Source: Clostridium muellerianum (lineage in GTDB: Bacteria; Bacillota; Clostridia; Clostridiales; Clostridiaceae). Taken from it: 64,000 nucleotides of DNA. Position numbers and translations under genes: made by a program. The stretch lies in NCBI RefSeq assembly GCF_012926525.1, contig NZ_JABBNI010000025.1, forward strand, positions 62,001 through 126,000, written 5' to 3'. Every line of letters starts with the position of its first letter. Positions within the stretch are counted from its first letter, which is position 1. A model generated the notes under the pieces. The model did not search any database, had not been told where the DNA came from, and saw nothing but the letters and a program-made list of their open reading frames with translations. Of this stretch, positions 47,183 through 56,397 are shown piece after piece.

Positions 47183-48208
47183 CTAGTATCTTTTGAACAA
47201 TTCTGCAATCTTTTCAGGTGAAAGAATATATGTTTCAGCACCAAGTTTTACAGCCTCTCCGGGCATACCATAAACTACAGAACTCTCTTTATCCTGAACC
47301 ACAGTAAGCGCCCCTTTATCTTTTAATAATTTTAGTTCCTTAGCTCCATCTTTTCCCATACCTGTTAAAAGAATTCCCATAACTTCTTTTCCATAATAGT
47401 CAGCAGAAGATCTAAACAAATGAGACACTGAAGGCTTTAAACCATTTTCCTTTTCTTCATTACTTAAAAAAATTTTATTATTTGGCTTAATTTCCATATG
47501 AAATCCATCTGGTGCAAAATAAATATGCCCTGGTAATACCTTCTCTTCTTGTTTAGCTATATGTATAGGATATCTTGTGAATTTTGAAAGCCAATCTATA
47601 AGGCCATTTATAAAACCAGGCACTATATGTTGTACAACAAGTATAGGAACTTTAATATTTTCAGGTAATTTTGAAAATATCGTTTGAAGTACCGGCGGTC
47701 CTCCTGTAGACACACCTATAACTACTAATTTTATATTTGTAAAAGAATTTTTAAATTTACTAGAAACATTGGGTTTCATTTTATTGTAATTTGCCTTGCG
47801 TTTTACTACCTTTATTTCCGACATTAATTTAACTGTTTTAATAATATTTTCTGATATTTTTTCAAAATCATTACTTTCTATTTTTAAAGGCTTTTCTATT
47901 ACCGAAACAGCTCCTGCTTCCATAGCCTCAAAAGTTTTATTCATATTTCCATTATCAGATAATCCACTTATTACTATAATAGGTACAGGATTTGTTTCCA
48001 TTATCATCTTGATTGCCTCAAAACCACCCATTCCAGGCATGATTATATCCATAGTTACAATATCAGGTTTATTTTTATGCATAAATTTAATTGCACTTTC
48101 ACCACTATTAGCTACACCTATTACTTTTATACCTTTATCAGAATTTAGTATATCAACTATCATTTGTTGAACAATAAGAGAATCATCTACTACAAGCACT
48201 TTAATCAT
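47183..48208 (-). CDS. cheB: Chemoreceptor methylesterase CheB
   Basis: CheB removes methyl groups from receptor glutamates when its receiver domain is phosphorylated. The 341-residue protein has REC (VVDDSLIVQQ; Asp in MDIIMPGMGG) and the methylesterase domain with catalytic Ser in VIGVSTGGPP near 163, His in VVQHIVPG near 190 and Asp in LLTGMGKDG near 284. It lies 52 bases after the CheA-like gene and corresponds to WspF. Confidence 0.95.
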   Translation of the reverse strand: MIKVLVVDDSLIVQQMIVDILNSDKGIKVIGVANSGESAIKFMHKNKPDIVTMDIIMPGMGGFEAIKMIMETNPVPIIVISGLSDNGNMNKTFEAMEAGAVSVIEKPLKIESNDFEKISENIIKTVKLMSEIKVVKRKANYNKMKPNVSSKFKNSFTNIKLVVIGVSTGGPPVLQTIFSKLPENIKVPILVVQHIVPGFINGLIDWLSKFTRYPIHIAKQEEKVLPGHIYFAPDGFHMEIKPNNKIFLSNEEKENGLKPSVSHLFRSSADYYGKEVMGILLTGMGKDGAKELKLLKDKGALTVVQDKESSVVYGMPGEAVKLGAETYILSPEKIAELFKRY

Positions 48209-48260
48209 TTTCTATCTCCTATTCTTACATAAAAATGCTTCATAAAATCAAATATCCTTA

Positions 48261-50480
48261 TTATATTAATCTTTTTATTGTATCCAATAAACTACTTTGC
48301 CTAAAATCACTTTTTACAATATAAGCACTAGCTCCAACATCTATTCCTCTTTCCTTATCCTCCTTTGATTCCAATGAAGTTACTAATACAACTGGTACAT
48401 CTGAAATCTTACTATCATCCCTAATCCTTTTGGTTAACTCAAACCCATCCATTACAGGCATTTCTATGTCTGTTACTACTAAATCAAACTTTTCATTTTC
48501 CATCAGCCTCCACCCCTGAAGACCATCTACTGCTGTTTTTACCTGATACCCATAGTTTTCCAAAATGTTTTTTAAAAGCGTCCTAGATGTAATTGAATCA
48601 TCTACAACAATGATGGACTTCTTTTCTACTACTTTTTCTTCACTAACTGAGTTAACTTTAAAATAGTTATCTTTATGTTTAAAAGAAGATTTTATTAAAT
48701 CCTGAACATTTAATATAGGAACTACCCTGCCAGAACCTAAAATGGTTGCTCCTGAAATATTTTTAACCCTTTTTAGTGGCTTATTAAACCTTTTTACAAG
48801 TACTTCCTGTTCTACTACTATTTCGTCAACTTTTAAAGCCATTCTTTGTTCCATAAAATTAATTATTAAAATTGATACAATATCACTAGAACTTTTTTCT
48901 ATATTACTATCTGATATTTCTAATATATCCTTAAGATCAAAAATAGGAATAATATATCCTTGCCATACTACCACAGCTCTATTTTCTATTAATTCAATTT
49001 CATCATTTTTGATTCTAATAACTTTTTCAACTTTACCTGTGGGTACTACAAATTCCTGATTTGATACCTTCACAATTATTCCTCTATTTGTAGAAATAGT
49101 TATTGGAAGTATTATATTAAAAGCAGTTCCCTTATCGGCTTCAGTTTCTATACTTATAGTACCATCAAGGTTTTGTATTTTTTCATGTACAATAGCAAGT
49201 CCCAATCCCCTGCCTGATATATCTGTAATTATATCACTTGTAGAAATTCCTGATTTAAAGATCAATGTTTTTACACTTTCATCATCAATATTTTTAATTT
49301 CTGATTGTGTCAATATATGATTTTTAGCAGCTTTTTCTTTAACTTTATTAATATTAATTCCTGAACCATCATCTGAAATTTGAATTTTCACTTTATCCCC
49401 GCTTATTTGTGTGATAATTAACTTTATAGTTCCTTTAGGACTTTTCCCTAACTTTTTTCTTTCTTCTGGCTTTTCTATACCATGATCTACACAATTTCTA
49501 ATTATATGCATAAATGGGTCCTTAATTTCCTCTAAAATACGCCTGTCAATTTCTACTTTTGTTCCTTCACTTATAAATTCTATTTTTTTATTCATTTTTT
49601 TAGATAAATCTCTTACCATTTTAGGAAACATCTCAAGGATATAAGAAAATGGCAACAACATTATATCTTTTATATCTTCCATAAATTTATTCATCATAGT
49701 TTCTACAGTACTTTCATCATTTTCAGATGACTTTATTAAGCTATTTATGCTATTCTCTATCATTTTTATATAATTATAATCTTTTTCTTTTTTCCACAAA
49801 TCTAATAATTCCTTTATAGCTTTAGCTTCCTTTACAGTTTCATTAGCAGAAAGCTTTATATAAAGCATTTCTTCTCCTTGAATTAGTAAAGAATCTAACT
49901 TATCTTTAGAAACTCTAATCACATTAGGCAACTTGTCTATAGAAACTTTTACAGATTCTTGCTTTTTATTATATTCTTGTCTTAAATCCACATCTGTTTT
50001 TGACTTAACAAGCGGCTGCAATTTTTTTATCTCTAGAGTTTTTTTTGCTACTACATTATTTACCTCAATTAATTTCTGTTTTGAATTGTTTACCAATGCT
50101 ACATTCTCTATTTTTCTAATTATCTTAGAAATATCTCTAATATCATTTGGAAAAGAAATTATTTCTTCCATAATATCAACTGATTCATTAACTACATCAA
50201 ACATTTCTTCATTTAAAACCAGCTTTTCTTTTTTTATGTCAGAAAATATATTTTCAACTCTATGACAGATAGTTTCAATTTCCTCAATATTTACTGCTCT
50301 TGCTGCTCCTTTTAAACTATGAAATTCCCTATGTATAGTTTCAACAACTGATTTTTTTTCATCACCTTGGGATTTTTCCAATTCTAGCAGAGATAATGAA
50401 ATATTTTTTAAATGATCATGAGCCTCTATTTTAAATGTAGAAATAAGTTTTTTTAAAAATTCATCATCATTTGTATTCAT
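48261..50480 (-). CDS. Hybrid histidine kinase CheA-REC
   Basis: The 739-residue protein has an HPt domain (phospho-His in HREFHSLKGAARA near 55), a dimerisation region, a HATPase domain (IIRNCVDHGIE; DDGSGI; GRGLGLAIVHEK), a CheW-like domain and a C-terminal receiver (Asp in VVTDIEMPVMDG near 668). This arrangement is that of WspE or FrzE. ATG 50480 with GAGAGG 6 bases upstream fits best; an upstream TTG overlapping the receptor gene stop is possible but less likely. The REC domain may be a phosphate sink or a second output. Confidence 0.92.
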   Translation of the reverse strand: MNTNDDEFLKKLISTFKIEAHDHLKNISLSLLELEKSQGDEKKSVVETIHREFHSLKGAARAVNIEEIETICHRVENIFSDIKKEKLVLNEEMFDVVNESVDIMEEIISFPNDIRDISKIIRKIENVALVNNSKQKLIEVNNVVAKKTLEIKKLQPLVKSKTDVDLRQEYNKKQESVKVSIDKLPNVIRVSKDKLDSLLIQGEEMLYIKLSANETVKEAKAIKELLDLWKKEKDYNYIKMIENSINSLIKSSENDESTVETMMNKFMEDIKDIMLLPFSYILEMFPKMVRDLSKKMNKKIEFISEGTKVEIDRRILEEIKDPFMHIIRNCVDHGIEKPEERKKLGKSPKGTIKLIITQISGDKVKIQISDDGSGININKVKEKAAKNHILTQSEIKNIDDESVKTLIFKSGISTSDIITDISGRGLGLAIVHEKIQNLDGTISIETEADKGTAFNIILPITISTNRGIIVKVSNQEFVVPTGKVEKVIRIKNDEIELIENRAVVVWQGYIIPIFDLKDILEISDSNIEKSSSDIVSILIINFMEQRMALKVDEIVVEQEVLVKRFNKPLKRVKNISGATILGSGRVVPILNVQDLIKSSFKHKDNYFKVNSVSEEKVVEKKSIIVVDDSITSRTLLKNILENYGYQVKTAVDGLQGWRLMENEKFDLVVTDIEMPVMDGFELTKRIRDDSKISDVPVVLVTSLESKEDKERGIDVGASAYIVKSDFRQSSLLDTIKRLI

Positions 50481-50497
50481 CTTCATCCTCTCTTTCC

Positions 50498-52543
50498 TCA
50501 AACATTATACTGTTTAATTAGTTCTTTAAGTCTTTCTCCCATTTCCTGAAGATTGTTAGTTGCCTCTTCCAACTGTTTCATGCTATCCACATTTTGAATA
50601 CTTGCTTCATTTATTCCCTCCATTGCTATAGCAACTTGATCCATTCCAATTAACTGCTGTTGACTTGAAGCTTCTATCTGCATGGCTGATTGAGCAGAAA
50701 TGGTTATATTATTCATTAGCTTTTCTATAGCATTTCCTGCTTCAGATGCCTTATTCATTCCTATTTCCACAAGTTTTATTCCTTTTTCTGTAGTCATTAC
50801 AGCTGTATTGGTAGCCTTTTGAATATCCTTTAATATATTTCTTACATGTCTGATTCCTTGTTTTGATTGATCTGCTAAATTTCTAATTTCCTGTGCTACT
50901 ATGGAAAAACCTTTCCCTTGTTCACCTGCTTTAGCTGCTTCTATTGAAGCATTTACTGCTAGAATGTTGGACTGCTCTGAAATGTTTTCCACACTCTCTA
51001 TGATATCGCTAATATTCTGACTTTGTTCGCTCAAAGCTAATATACTTTCTGCAATTTTTTGCATTTGATTATTTATCTCGTTCATTCCATCTATAGTTTC
51101 TTCTGTTGCTTTCACACCTGCTCCTGATATTTCTACAGATTGTTTTGCAGTATTCGAAACATTTTTTGTCTTTTCACTAGATATATGTACAGTTTGTTTT
51201 ACTTCTTCTACTGTTGCTGTAGTTTCACTAACTGAAGAAGATGTTTGAGCCGCTCCTGAAGTCACTTGAGTAAGTGAAACTGTAATTTCACTTACAGAAG
51301 CTGCTATAACATTCACCACATTAGTAATTTCTTTTGTCTGCTTTCTAAGCTGTCCAAGCATATTAGAAAATGAGTTTATTAAAATTCCTATTTCATCTGA
51401 ACGTTTTTCTTCAGGTATTTTAACTGTTAAATCTCCTTCTGAAATCCTACGTGCAGCCTTTGACATTTTTATCATTGGGGCTGCAATACTTGATGCTATA
51501 GTAAAAGAAATAACTATTATAGCTAAAGGTGCAACTATTAAAACAATAAGCATTAAATTTTGCAACTTATTTATTGGACTAAATGCTTCATTTTCATCTA
51601 TTTTAACTGATATTCCCCATCTCAATCCATCAATATTTAAAGGAGTATAAGCAATAATGCATTTATTGTTATCATAGTCAAAGTATGTATCAATGTTGGT
51701 TTTACCAGCTAGTACATCTTCTGCAGCTTTAGTTTTTATTTCCTTTAAAAGTATGGTAGATTTTGCTGCTTTTATTTTTTCATCTGTTTCGTTATTTAAA
51801 AATCGCGTGTTATTTCTAAGCTTGTAGTCACTTCCAATTAAAAGTATTTCTCCAGTTTTCCCAAGATTCATATCTTTCCAATTGTTATCGTTAGATATAA
51901 CTTCATCTATTCTTTCTGTTCCTAACTTAAAAATAAGGACTCCAACTTTTTCATCTCCATTGAATATAGGTGCTGCTATACATGCAATAGGTTTATTGCT
52001 GGAAGGTGCATAAAATTCATAGTCAGTAATCGTTGTAAAATTTTTGTCATTACTATTTTTACAACTTTGAAATGCTCTGCCTACATTGGTATTTTTGTAT
52101 GAACTTGTTAAAAGGTTAGCCCCATAATCCTGCTCTTTTAAAGTTGAATACAAAACACTTCCTGTCTTAGAATCTACTAATAGTATGTCTCCTTTTTCCA
52201 TTGTATTTATAAAGTTGGTAAACGTAGGGTTGTATTTATTGTATACGTTATTATAATCAGCGCTATTAATAGGAGTCTGAATGAGCTTTGTCATAGCTTC
52301 TACAACTGCTGGTTCTTGCGCCATATATGAAATTCTACTTTTACCAGACTTAAAATAATCTTCTATATCATGTTTCTTTTCATTTCTCAAAACAGTAAGT
52401 TCATCAATAGCTTGCTGCTTAAGGTATTTTTTTGAATTATTGTAGCCAAGTGCTGCTATAATAGCTGATGGTACCATTGCTATTATTAAAAAATATATGA
52501 TAAGTTTTGTCCTCAACCCATTAAGTAAATTGATTTTTTTCAT
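50498..52543 (-). CDS. Methyl-accepting chemotaxis protein
   Basis: The 681-residue receptor has an N-terminal membrane helix (about 15-35), a periplasm-side dCache-type sensor, a second helix near 330-350, a HAMP domain near 355-405, and the signalling hairpin with EQGKGFSIVAQEIRNLADQS. The ligand is unknown. The start is uncertain: ATG 52543 follows AGGGGG by about 12 bases, while ATG 52573 overlaps the cheW stop by four bases but has a weak site. Equivalent to WspA in the operon. Confidence 0.9.
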   Translation of the reverse strand: MKKINLLNGLRTKLIIYFLIIAMVPSAIIAALGYNNSKKYLKQQAIDELTVLRNEKKHDIEDYFKSGKSRISYMAQEPAVVEAMTKLIQTPINSADYNNVYNKYNPTFTNFINTMEKGDILLVDSKTGSVLYSTLKEQDYGANLLTSSYKNTNVGRAFQSCKNSNDKNFTTITDYEFYAPSSNKPIACIAAPIFNGDEKVGVLIFKLGTERIDEVISNDNNWKDMNLGKTGEILLIGSDYKLRNNTRFLNNETDEKIKAAKSTILLKEIKTKAAEDVLAGKTNIDTYFDYDNNKCIIAYTPLNIDGLRWGISVKIDENEAFSPINKLQNLMLIVLIVAPLAIIVISFTIASSIAAPMIKMSKAARRISEGDLTVKIPEEKRSDEIGILINSFSNMLGQLRKQTKEITNVVNVIAASVSEITVSLTQVTSGAAQTSSSVSETTATVEEVKQTVHISSEKTKNVSNTAKQSVEISGAGVKATEETIDGMNEINNQMQKIAESILALSEQSQNISDIIESVENISEQSNILAVNASIEAAKAGEQGKGFSIVAQEIRNLADQSKQGIRHVRNILKDIQKATNTAVMTTEKGIKLVEIGMNKASEAGNAIEKLMNNITISAQSAMQIEASSQQQLIGMDQVAIAMEGINEASIQNVDSMKQLEEATNNLQEMGERLKELIKQYNV

Positions 52544-52569
52544 ACTTTTATTTTTCCCCCTTGTAAATA

Positions 52570-53061
52570 TCATTGAAAAATTTCTTCGTCTATAATAATT
52601 TTTTTATCTAATATTATATTTTTAATATTTAAAATAATACTTTTTTCTCTTGTTATACCTCTAAAGTAGTGTTTTTTTGTATTTTCTATAGGTAAAATAT
52701 CTTTTTGTATTTCTAACATAGAAATTTTAGTACATCCTAAAATAGAATCTGCTGCTATTCCAAATTCAATATCATTGAACTTTACAACTATTATATTTTT
52801 AACATCTTTACAATCTATTGATTTCGAAGTGAATTGTAGAAAATTTCTAATGTCTATTACAGATATTATTTTTCCTCTAAAATTCATTATTCCTATAATA
52901 AAAATAGGAGTACATGGAAGTTTCGTAATGCTTTTGAAAAAACATACTTCTTCTACATATAAAACCTCAATGGCATACTTTTCTTTATTTTTGTCATTAT
53001 GTAATAAAAATCCAACTACTTCTATACTGTTATTTTCATTATTAATATTACATTTCTCCAT
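52570..53061 (-). CDS. cheW: Coupling protein CheW
   Basis: The 163-residue protein has the CheW fold (VVGFLLHNDKNKEKYAIEVL; GIMNFRGKIISVIDIRNFL) and links receptor to CheA. It overlaps cheR by 14 bases and the receptor frame by four if the upstream start is used. Only one separate CheW gene is in the operon; Wsp systems often have two. Confidence 0.88.
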   Translation of the reverse strand: MEKCNINNENNSIEVVGFLLHNDKNKEKYAIEVLYVEEVCFFKSITKLPCTPIFIIGIMNFRGKIISVIDIRNFLQFTSKSIDCKDVKNIIVVKFNDIEFGIAADSILGCTKISMLEIQKDILPIENTKKHYFRGITREKSIILNIKNIILDKKIIIDEEIFQ

Positions 53062-54463
53062 ATAGTTCTCCTTTAAACTTTATATTTTCAATTACTTGTT
53101 TAAGCATTCCTGCTGTAGTTTTTTCTGAATGTGGAACTATATCTTCTTCATTAAAATTTTCAAGTAATATAAGAGATATTTGAAAATTTTTAAAAGCTTC
53201 TTTAAATTTTTGCTGTTTTAAGTTTAAATTTCCTAAATTGAAATACGCCATAATAAAATTGGAATCTAAATAAATAGTTTTTTTTAATGATATTATGGCT
53301 TCAGTAATATTGCCTTTTTCTTCTTGAATTGTTGCAAGCAAATAATAATTTTCAGGATTTATTTTATCTTGACAAATAATTTTTTTACAACACTCAAGTG
53401 CTTCTTGAAGTTTTCCTTCATTAGCTAGAAGCTGACACAAATCTTTAAGCTGCTTAACAGTAGTCTTTACTTCTTTTTTATATGAATTTATAGGTGTACC
53501 AACCTTTTCGGAAAATGATACTAAATTATTTTTTAATATGTTATAATTATTAATTTCACTGTTCAGTAAAAAATTTTCTAATGCATTTTTTTTGCAAGTA
53601 ATCTCTTCCCATTTTTTCACTTCAGTATTTTTACTATATAAAAATGCACCATCAATGTTCACAGCATTAAAAGATGTATCATTGACATACATATTTTCAG
53701 CAGGAGCTACAATTAACCATCCTCCACTTGAAAGTGATTTATAAAAACGCCCAATTATTTCTTGTGCTCTATGTTTATTGAAATATATTAGAACATTTCT
53801 ACAAAATATAATATCCACACCATTGATAAATTCATTATCTAAATAATAAGTACTATTTACTAAATTTAAATTATGAAATTTTACAAGTTTTAAAATTGAA
53901 TCTTTAATTTTATATTCATTATTATTAATTTTATCAAAATACTTTTTTTTAAAACTTTCACTAGTTCCCCTAAAAGACCATTCACCATATATTCCATTCC
54001 TAGCCTTTTTTAAAAAATTGTCATTTATATCTGTAGCAATAATTTCAACATTCCAATTTTCATAATCAGAAATAGCTTCTTTAAGCATAATAGCTATTGA
54101 AAAAGCTTCTTCTCCTGTTGCACAACCTGCACTCCAAATTTTTAAAGTTTTGCTGGAATGCTTTCTTTCAACTACATTAGTTAATATTTTATCTCTAGCT
54201 ATCTCAAATAGTTTTTTATCTCTAAAAAAGTAAGTTTCCCCGATAGTTATATTTGTTATTAAATATTCAAGTTCCTTTTGAGAAAGTCTATTTAAAATCA
54301 TACTATTAATATACTCTTCAATTTCAATATTCTTTTGTTTGGCAATATTATATAATATTCTTAAAAGATTCTTAGTCATTTTTTTACTAAAATATATTCC
54401 GAACTTCTTTTCTATAAAATTATTTGCTTGTTCCAGTACACTATTTGAAATATCATCATTCAT
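53048..54463 (-). CDS. Chemoreceptor methyltransferase CheR with TPR tail
   Basis: CheR methylates receptor glutamates using SAM. The 471-residue protein has an N-terminal helical domain, the SAM motif WSAGCATGEEAFSIAI near 118, ATDINDNFLKKA, the segment FCRNVLIYF near 220 and a C-terminal TPR region (about 345-445) with CKKIICQDKINPENYYLLA and LGNLNLKQQKFKEAFKNF. CheR-TPR fusions mark Wsp-type and related pathways (WspC). Confidence 0.9.
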   Translation of the reverse strand: MNDDISNSVLEQANNFIEKKFGIYFSKKMTKNLLRILYNIAKQKNIEIEEYINSMILNRLSQKELEYLITNITIGETYFFRDKKLFEIARDKILTNVVERKHSSKTLKIWSAGCATGEEAFSIAIMLKEAISDYENWNVEIIATDINDNFLKKARNGIYGEWSFRGTSESFKKKYFDKINNNEYKIKDSILKLVKFHNLNLVNSTYYLDNEFINGVDIIFCRNVLIYFNKHRAQEIIGRFYKSLSSGGWLIVAPAENMYVNDTSFNAVNIDGAFLYSKNTEVKKWEEITCKKNALENFLLNSEINNYNILKNNLVSFSEKVGTPINSYKKEVKTTVKQLKDLCQLLANEGKLQEALECCKKIICQDKINPENYYLLATIQEEKGNITEAIISLKKTIYLDSNFIMAYFNLGNLNLKQQKFKEAFKNFQISLILLENFNEEDIVPHSEKTTAGMLKQVIENIKFKGELYGEM

Positions 54464-54611
54464 TTTTATCCCTCTAATTAAAACTTTATATAAACTATAT
54501 TAAACTCCTATTTCTAAAATATCATTATATATTATACCTTATATTGTCCTTTATATAAATACTTCCATATAGTAATAAAATCACTTATTATTCTGTTTAC
54601 ATGCATAAAAG

Positions 54612-54637
54612 TAGAGCCACCTTTCTAGATGACTCTA
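54612..54637 (-). terminator. Terminator after the PAS-GGDEF gene
   Basis: On the minus strand TAGAGTCATCT and AGGTGGCTCTA pair (11 pairs with G-U) around AGAA, 23 bases past the stop, followed by CTTTTATG. The short T tract makes it moderate in strength, so some readthrough into cheR is possible. Confidence 0.65.
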
Positions 54638-54659
54638 TCGCTATATGAAATTCCTTCTT

Positions 54660-55583
54660 TTAATTTCGCTGCACACGTTTATTTTTCTTATTTTCATACA
54701 TTTTTTTATCTGCCTTTTCCATTAATTCATTAATATTTATTGGTTCTTCTGAATTAAAGTATGCAGTCCCTATACTCATAGATACATTAAAGCAATATTC
54801 ATTATTTCTATTAAAGTCTTTTTGCTTTTCCATAATTTTATTTATAATCCTTTTGGCCTCATATTCATCTACATCCATAGCTAAAATTGCAAATTCATCT
54901 CCTCCTATTCTTGCTACAATATCGTTTTCACCAAAGGTCTCTTTTAAAATAGTTGAAGCCCCTATTATAGCATAATCTCCATAATTATGAGATAGCTTAT
55001 CATTAATGTCCTTCATACCATCAATATCAATAAAAAATAATGTTACACTTTTCTTACTGCATTTTGCAATTTCAATTTTATTTTCAACTAAACTTAAAAA
55101 TCCTCTTCTATTATATAACTGTGTAAGTTCATCTGTAAGAGATTGAATTTTAAATCGTTCGCGCAAACGTACTTCATCAGTAACATCTCTTATAGACAGA
55201 AGATAAGCTTGTTTACTTTCCCAATTTATTTCTGAAATACACATATTAGCAATAATTTTATTTCCATCCAAATAATTTATTGTAATTTCTTTATCACTAT
55301 TTTCTATTTCGTCAAAATTTAAAATATCTATTATTAATTCTTTATAATTTTGTCCAAACAATTTTTTTGATGCAGGATTCAAATAAAGTATTTCTTTATC
55401 ATAATTGATTACTACTAAAGCATCTTTACTACTTTCAAGAATTGCTCTATAATTTTTTTCTAGTTTCTTTATAGTTTTAAAAGCTTTTTTTAATTTGATA
55501 TTTGTATCTTCTAATTCCTTAGCTCTTTGTATTGCATTTTCAAAAACATCTTCAACAACTAACATCTCTATGTTTTTATCCAT
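54660..55583 (-). CDS. PAS-GGDEF diguanylate cyclase with deleted receiver domain
   Basis: The 307-residue protein starts MDKNIEMLVVED, the first strand of a receiver domain, and then jumps to VFENAIQRAKELEDTN, the linker that follows the receiver in the 45776 paralogue (TFENAVQKTKELEDTN). PAS (about 45-140) and GGDEF (ARIGGDEFAIL) domains are intact and highly similar to the paralogue, and the I-site position is again not RxxD (GEND). I infer a precise in-frame loss of about 150 receiver residues, giving a cyclase no longer controlled by phosphorylation. It lies upstream of the chemosensory operon. Confidence 0.85.
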   Translation of the reverse strand: MDKNIEMLVVEDVFENAIQRAKELEDTNIKLKKAFKTIKKLEKNYRAILESSKDALVVINYDKEILYLNPASKKLFGQNYKELIIDILNFDEIENSDKEITINYLDGNKIIANMCISEINWESKQAYLLSIRDVTDEVRLRERFKIQSLTDELTQLYNRRGFLSLVENKIEIAKCSKKSVTLFFIDIDGMKDINDKLSHNYGDYAIIGASTILKETFGENDIVARIGGDEFAILAMDVDEYEAKRIINKIMEKQKDFNRNNEYCFNVSMSIGTAYFNSEEPININELMEKADKKMYENKKNKRVQRN

Positions 55584-55763
55584 TTTAAAGTTTAGCCCCC
55601 TCCATTCACAAATCCATCTTTTATATATTATAACTTATATTGGTAATGATATAAATACCTGTTTATTATATAGGAATAATTAAGGTACTTTAAATATGCA
55701 ATTCGCCTTATTTTTATACAAAAAAATAAAGTTATCTTTTTCAGACAACCTTATATTTTAATT

Positions 55764-55924
55764 TAGGCATCTGAAAGAAAATAATAAGTCCAGATGCAAA
55801 GGATATTTTGCGTCAGGCAAGGAGGCAGGTTCAGCAGATAGTGAACTATCTAAGGGTTCTGCCAGCGACGCATGACGCAAAATAGACTAGTAGATGGACT
55901 TATTATTTTTTTGAAGATGCCTTA
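55764..55924 (+). repeat. Palindromic element C4 (family C)
   Basis: This is a nearly identical twin of C3, from TAGGCATCTGAAAG to ATGCCTTA, core CAAGGAGGCAGGTTC, AGATAG, CTATCT, GGGTTCTGCCAGCGACGC. It lies 11 bases beyond the stop of the TauE/SafE gene. Such similarity over 31 kb suggests recent copying. Confidence 0.85.
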
Positions 55925-55935
55925 CATTTAGAAAA

Positions 55936-56301
55936 TCATTTTCCAAAAAACATTTTGATTCCAACTAGTATAGTAAATATAGCAAATCCCTTTTTTACAA
56001 TGCTAATCGGAATAGCATTTGCCATTTGAGCTCCAAATTTAGCACCAATAAGCATTGCTATACAAATTGCTATACCTGCTGCTATATTAACATTACCCTT
56101 TTTGTAATATTCTAAAAATGCCAAAATTCCTACTGGAGGAAGCATAATTGCAAGGGAAGTTCCTTGCGCCTTTAATTGGGTAAAACCCGCAAAATACATT
56201 AAAGCTGGTATTATTACAATTCCGCCACCTATTCCAAATAATCCACTTAATACTCCCGCAACTAAACCAATTATAACAAAAGCTATTACATTCGTAATCA
56301 T
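55936..56301 (-). CDS. Half-size TauE/SafE family membrane protein
   Basis: The 121-residue protein has four membrane helices and the repeat-unit motif GVLSGLFGIGGGIVIIPAL of the TauE/SafE (TSUP) anion exporter family. Full-length members (about 250 residues) are two such halves; this is one half, so it may act as a dimer or be a fragment. No partner half gene is adjacent. ATG 56301 has AAAGGAG 5 bases upstream. Confidence 0.82.
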   Translation of the reverse strand: MITNVIAFVIIGLVAGVLSGLFGIGGGIVIIPALMYFAGFTQLKAQGTSLAIMLPPVGILAFLEYYKKGNVNIAAGIAICIAMLIGAKFGAQMANAIPISIVKKGFAIFTILVGIKMFFGK

Positions 56302-56397
56302 ATTTTCTCCTTTCAATATCTAATGTATATTATTTCATCATCTATTAATTTTAATAATTATTTTTTAATGCTATTTATACTTACATGTTAGTTGAAT

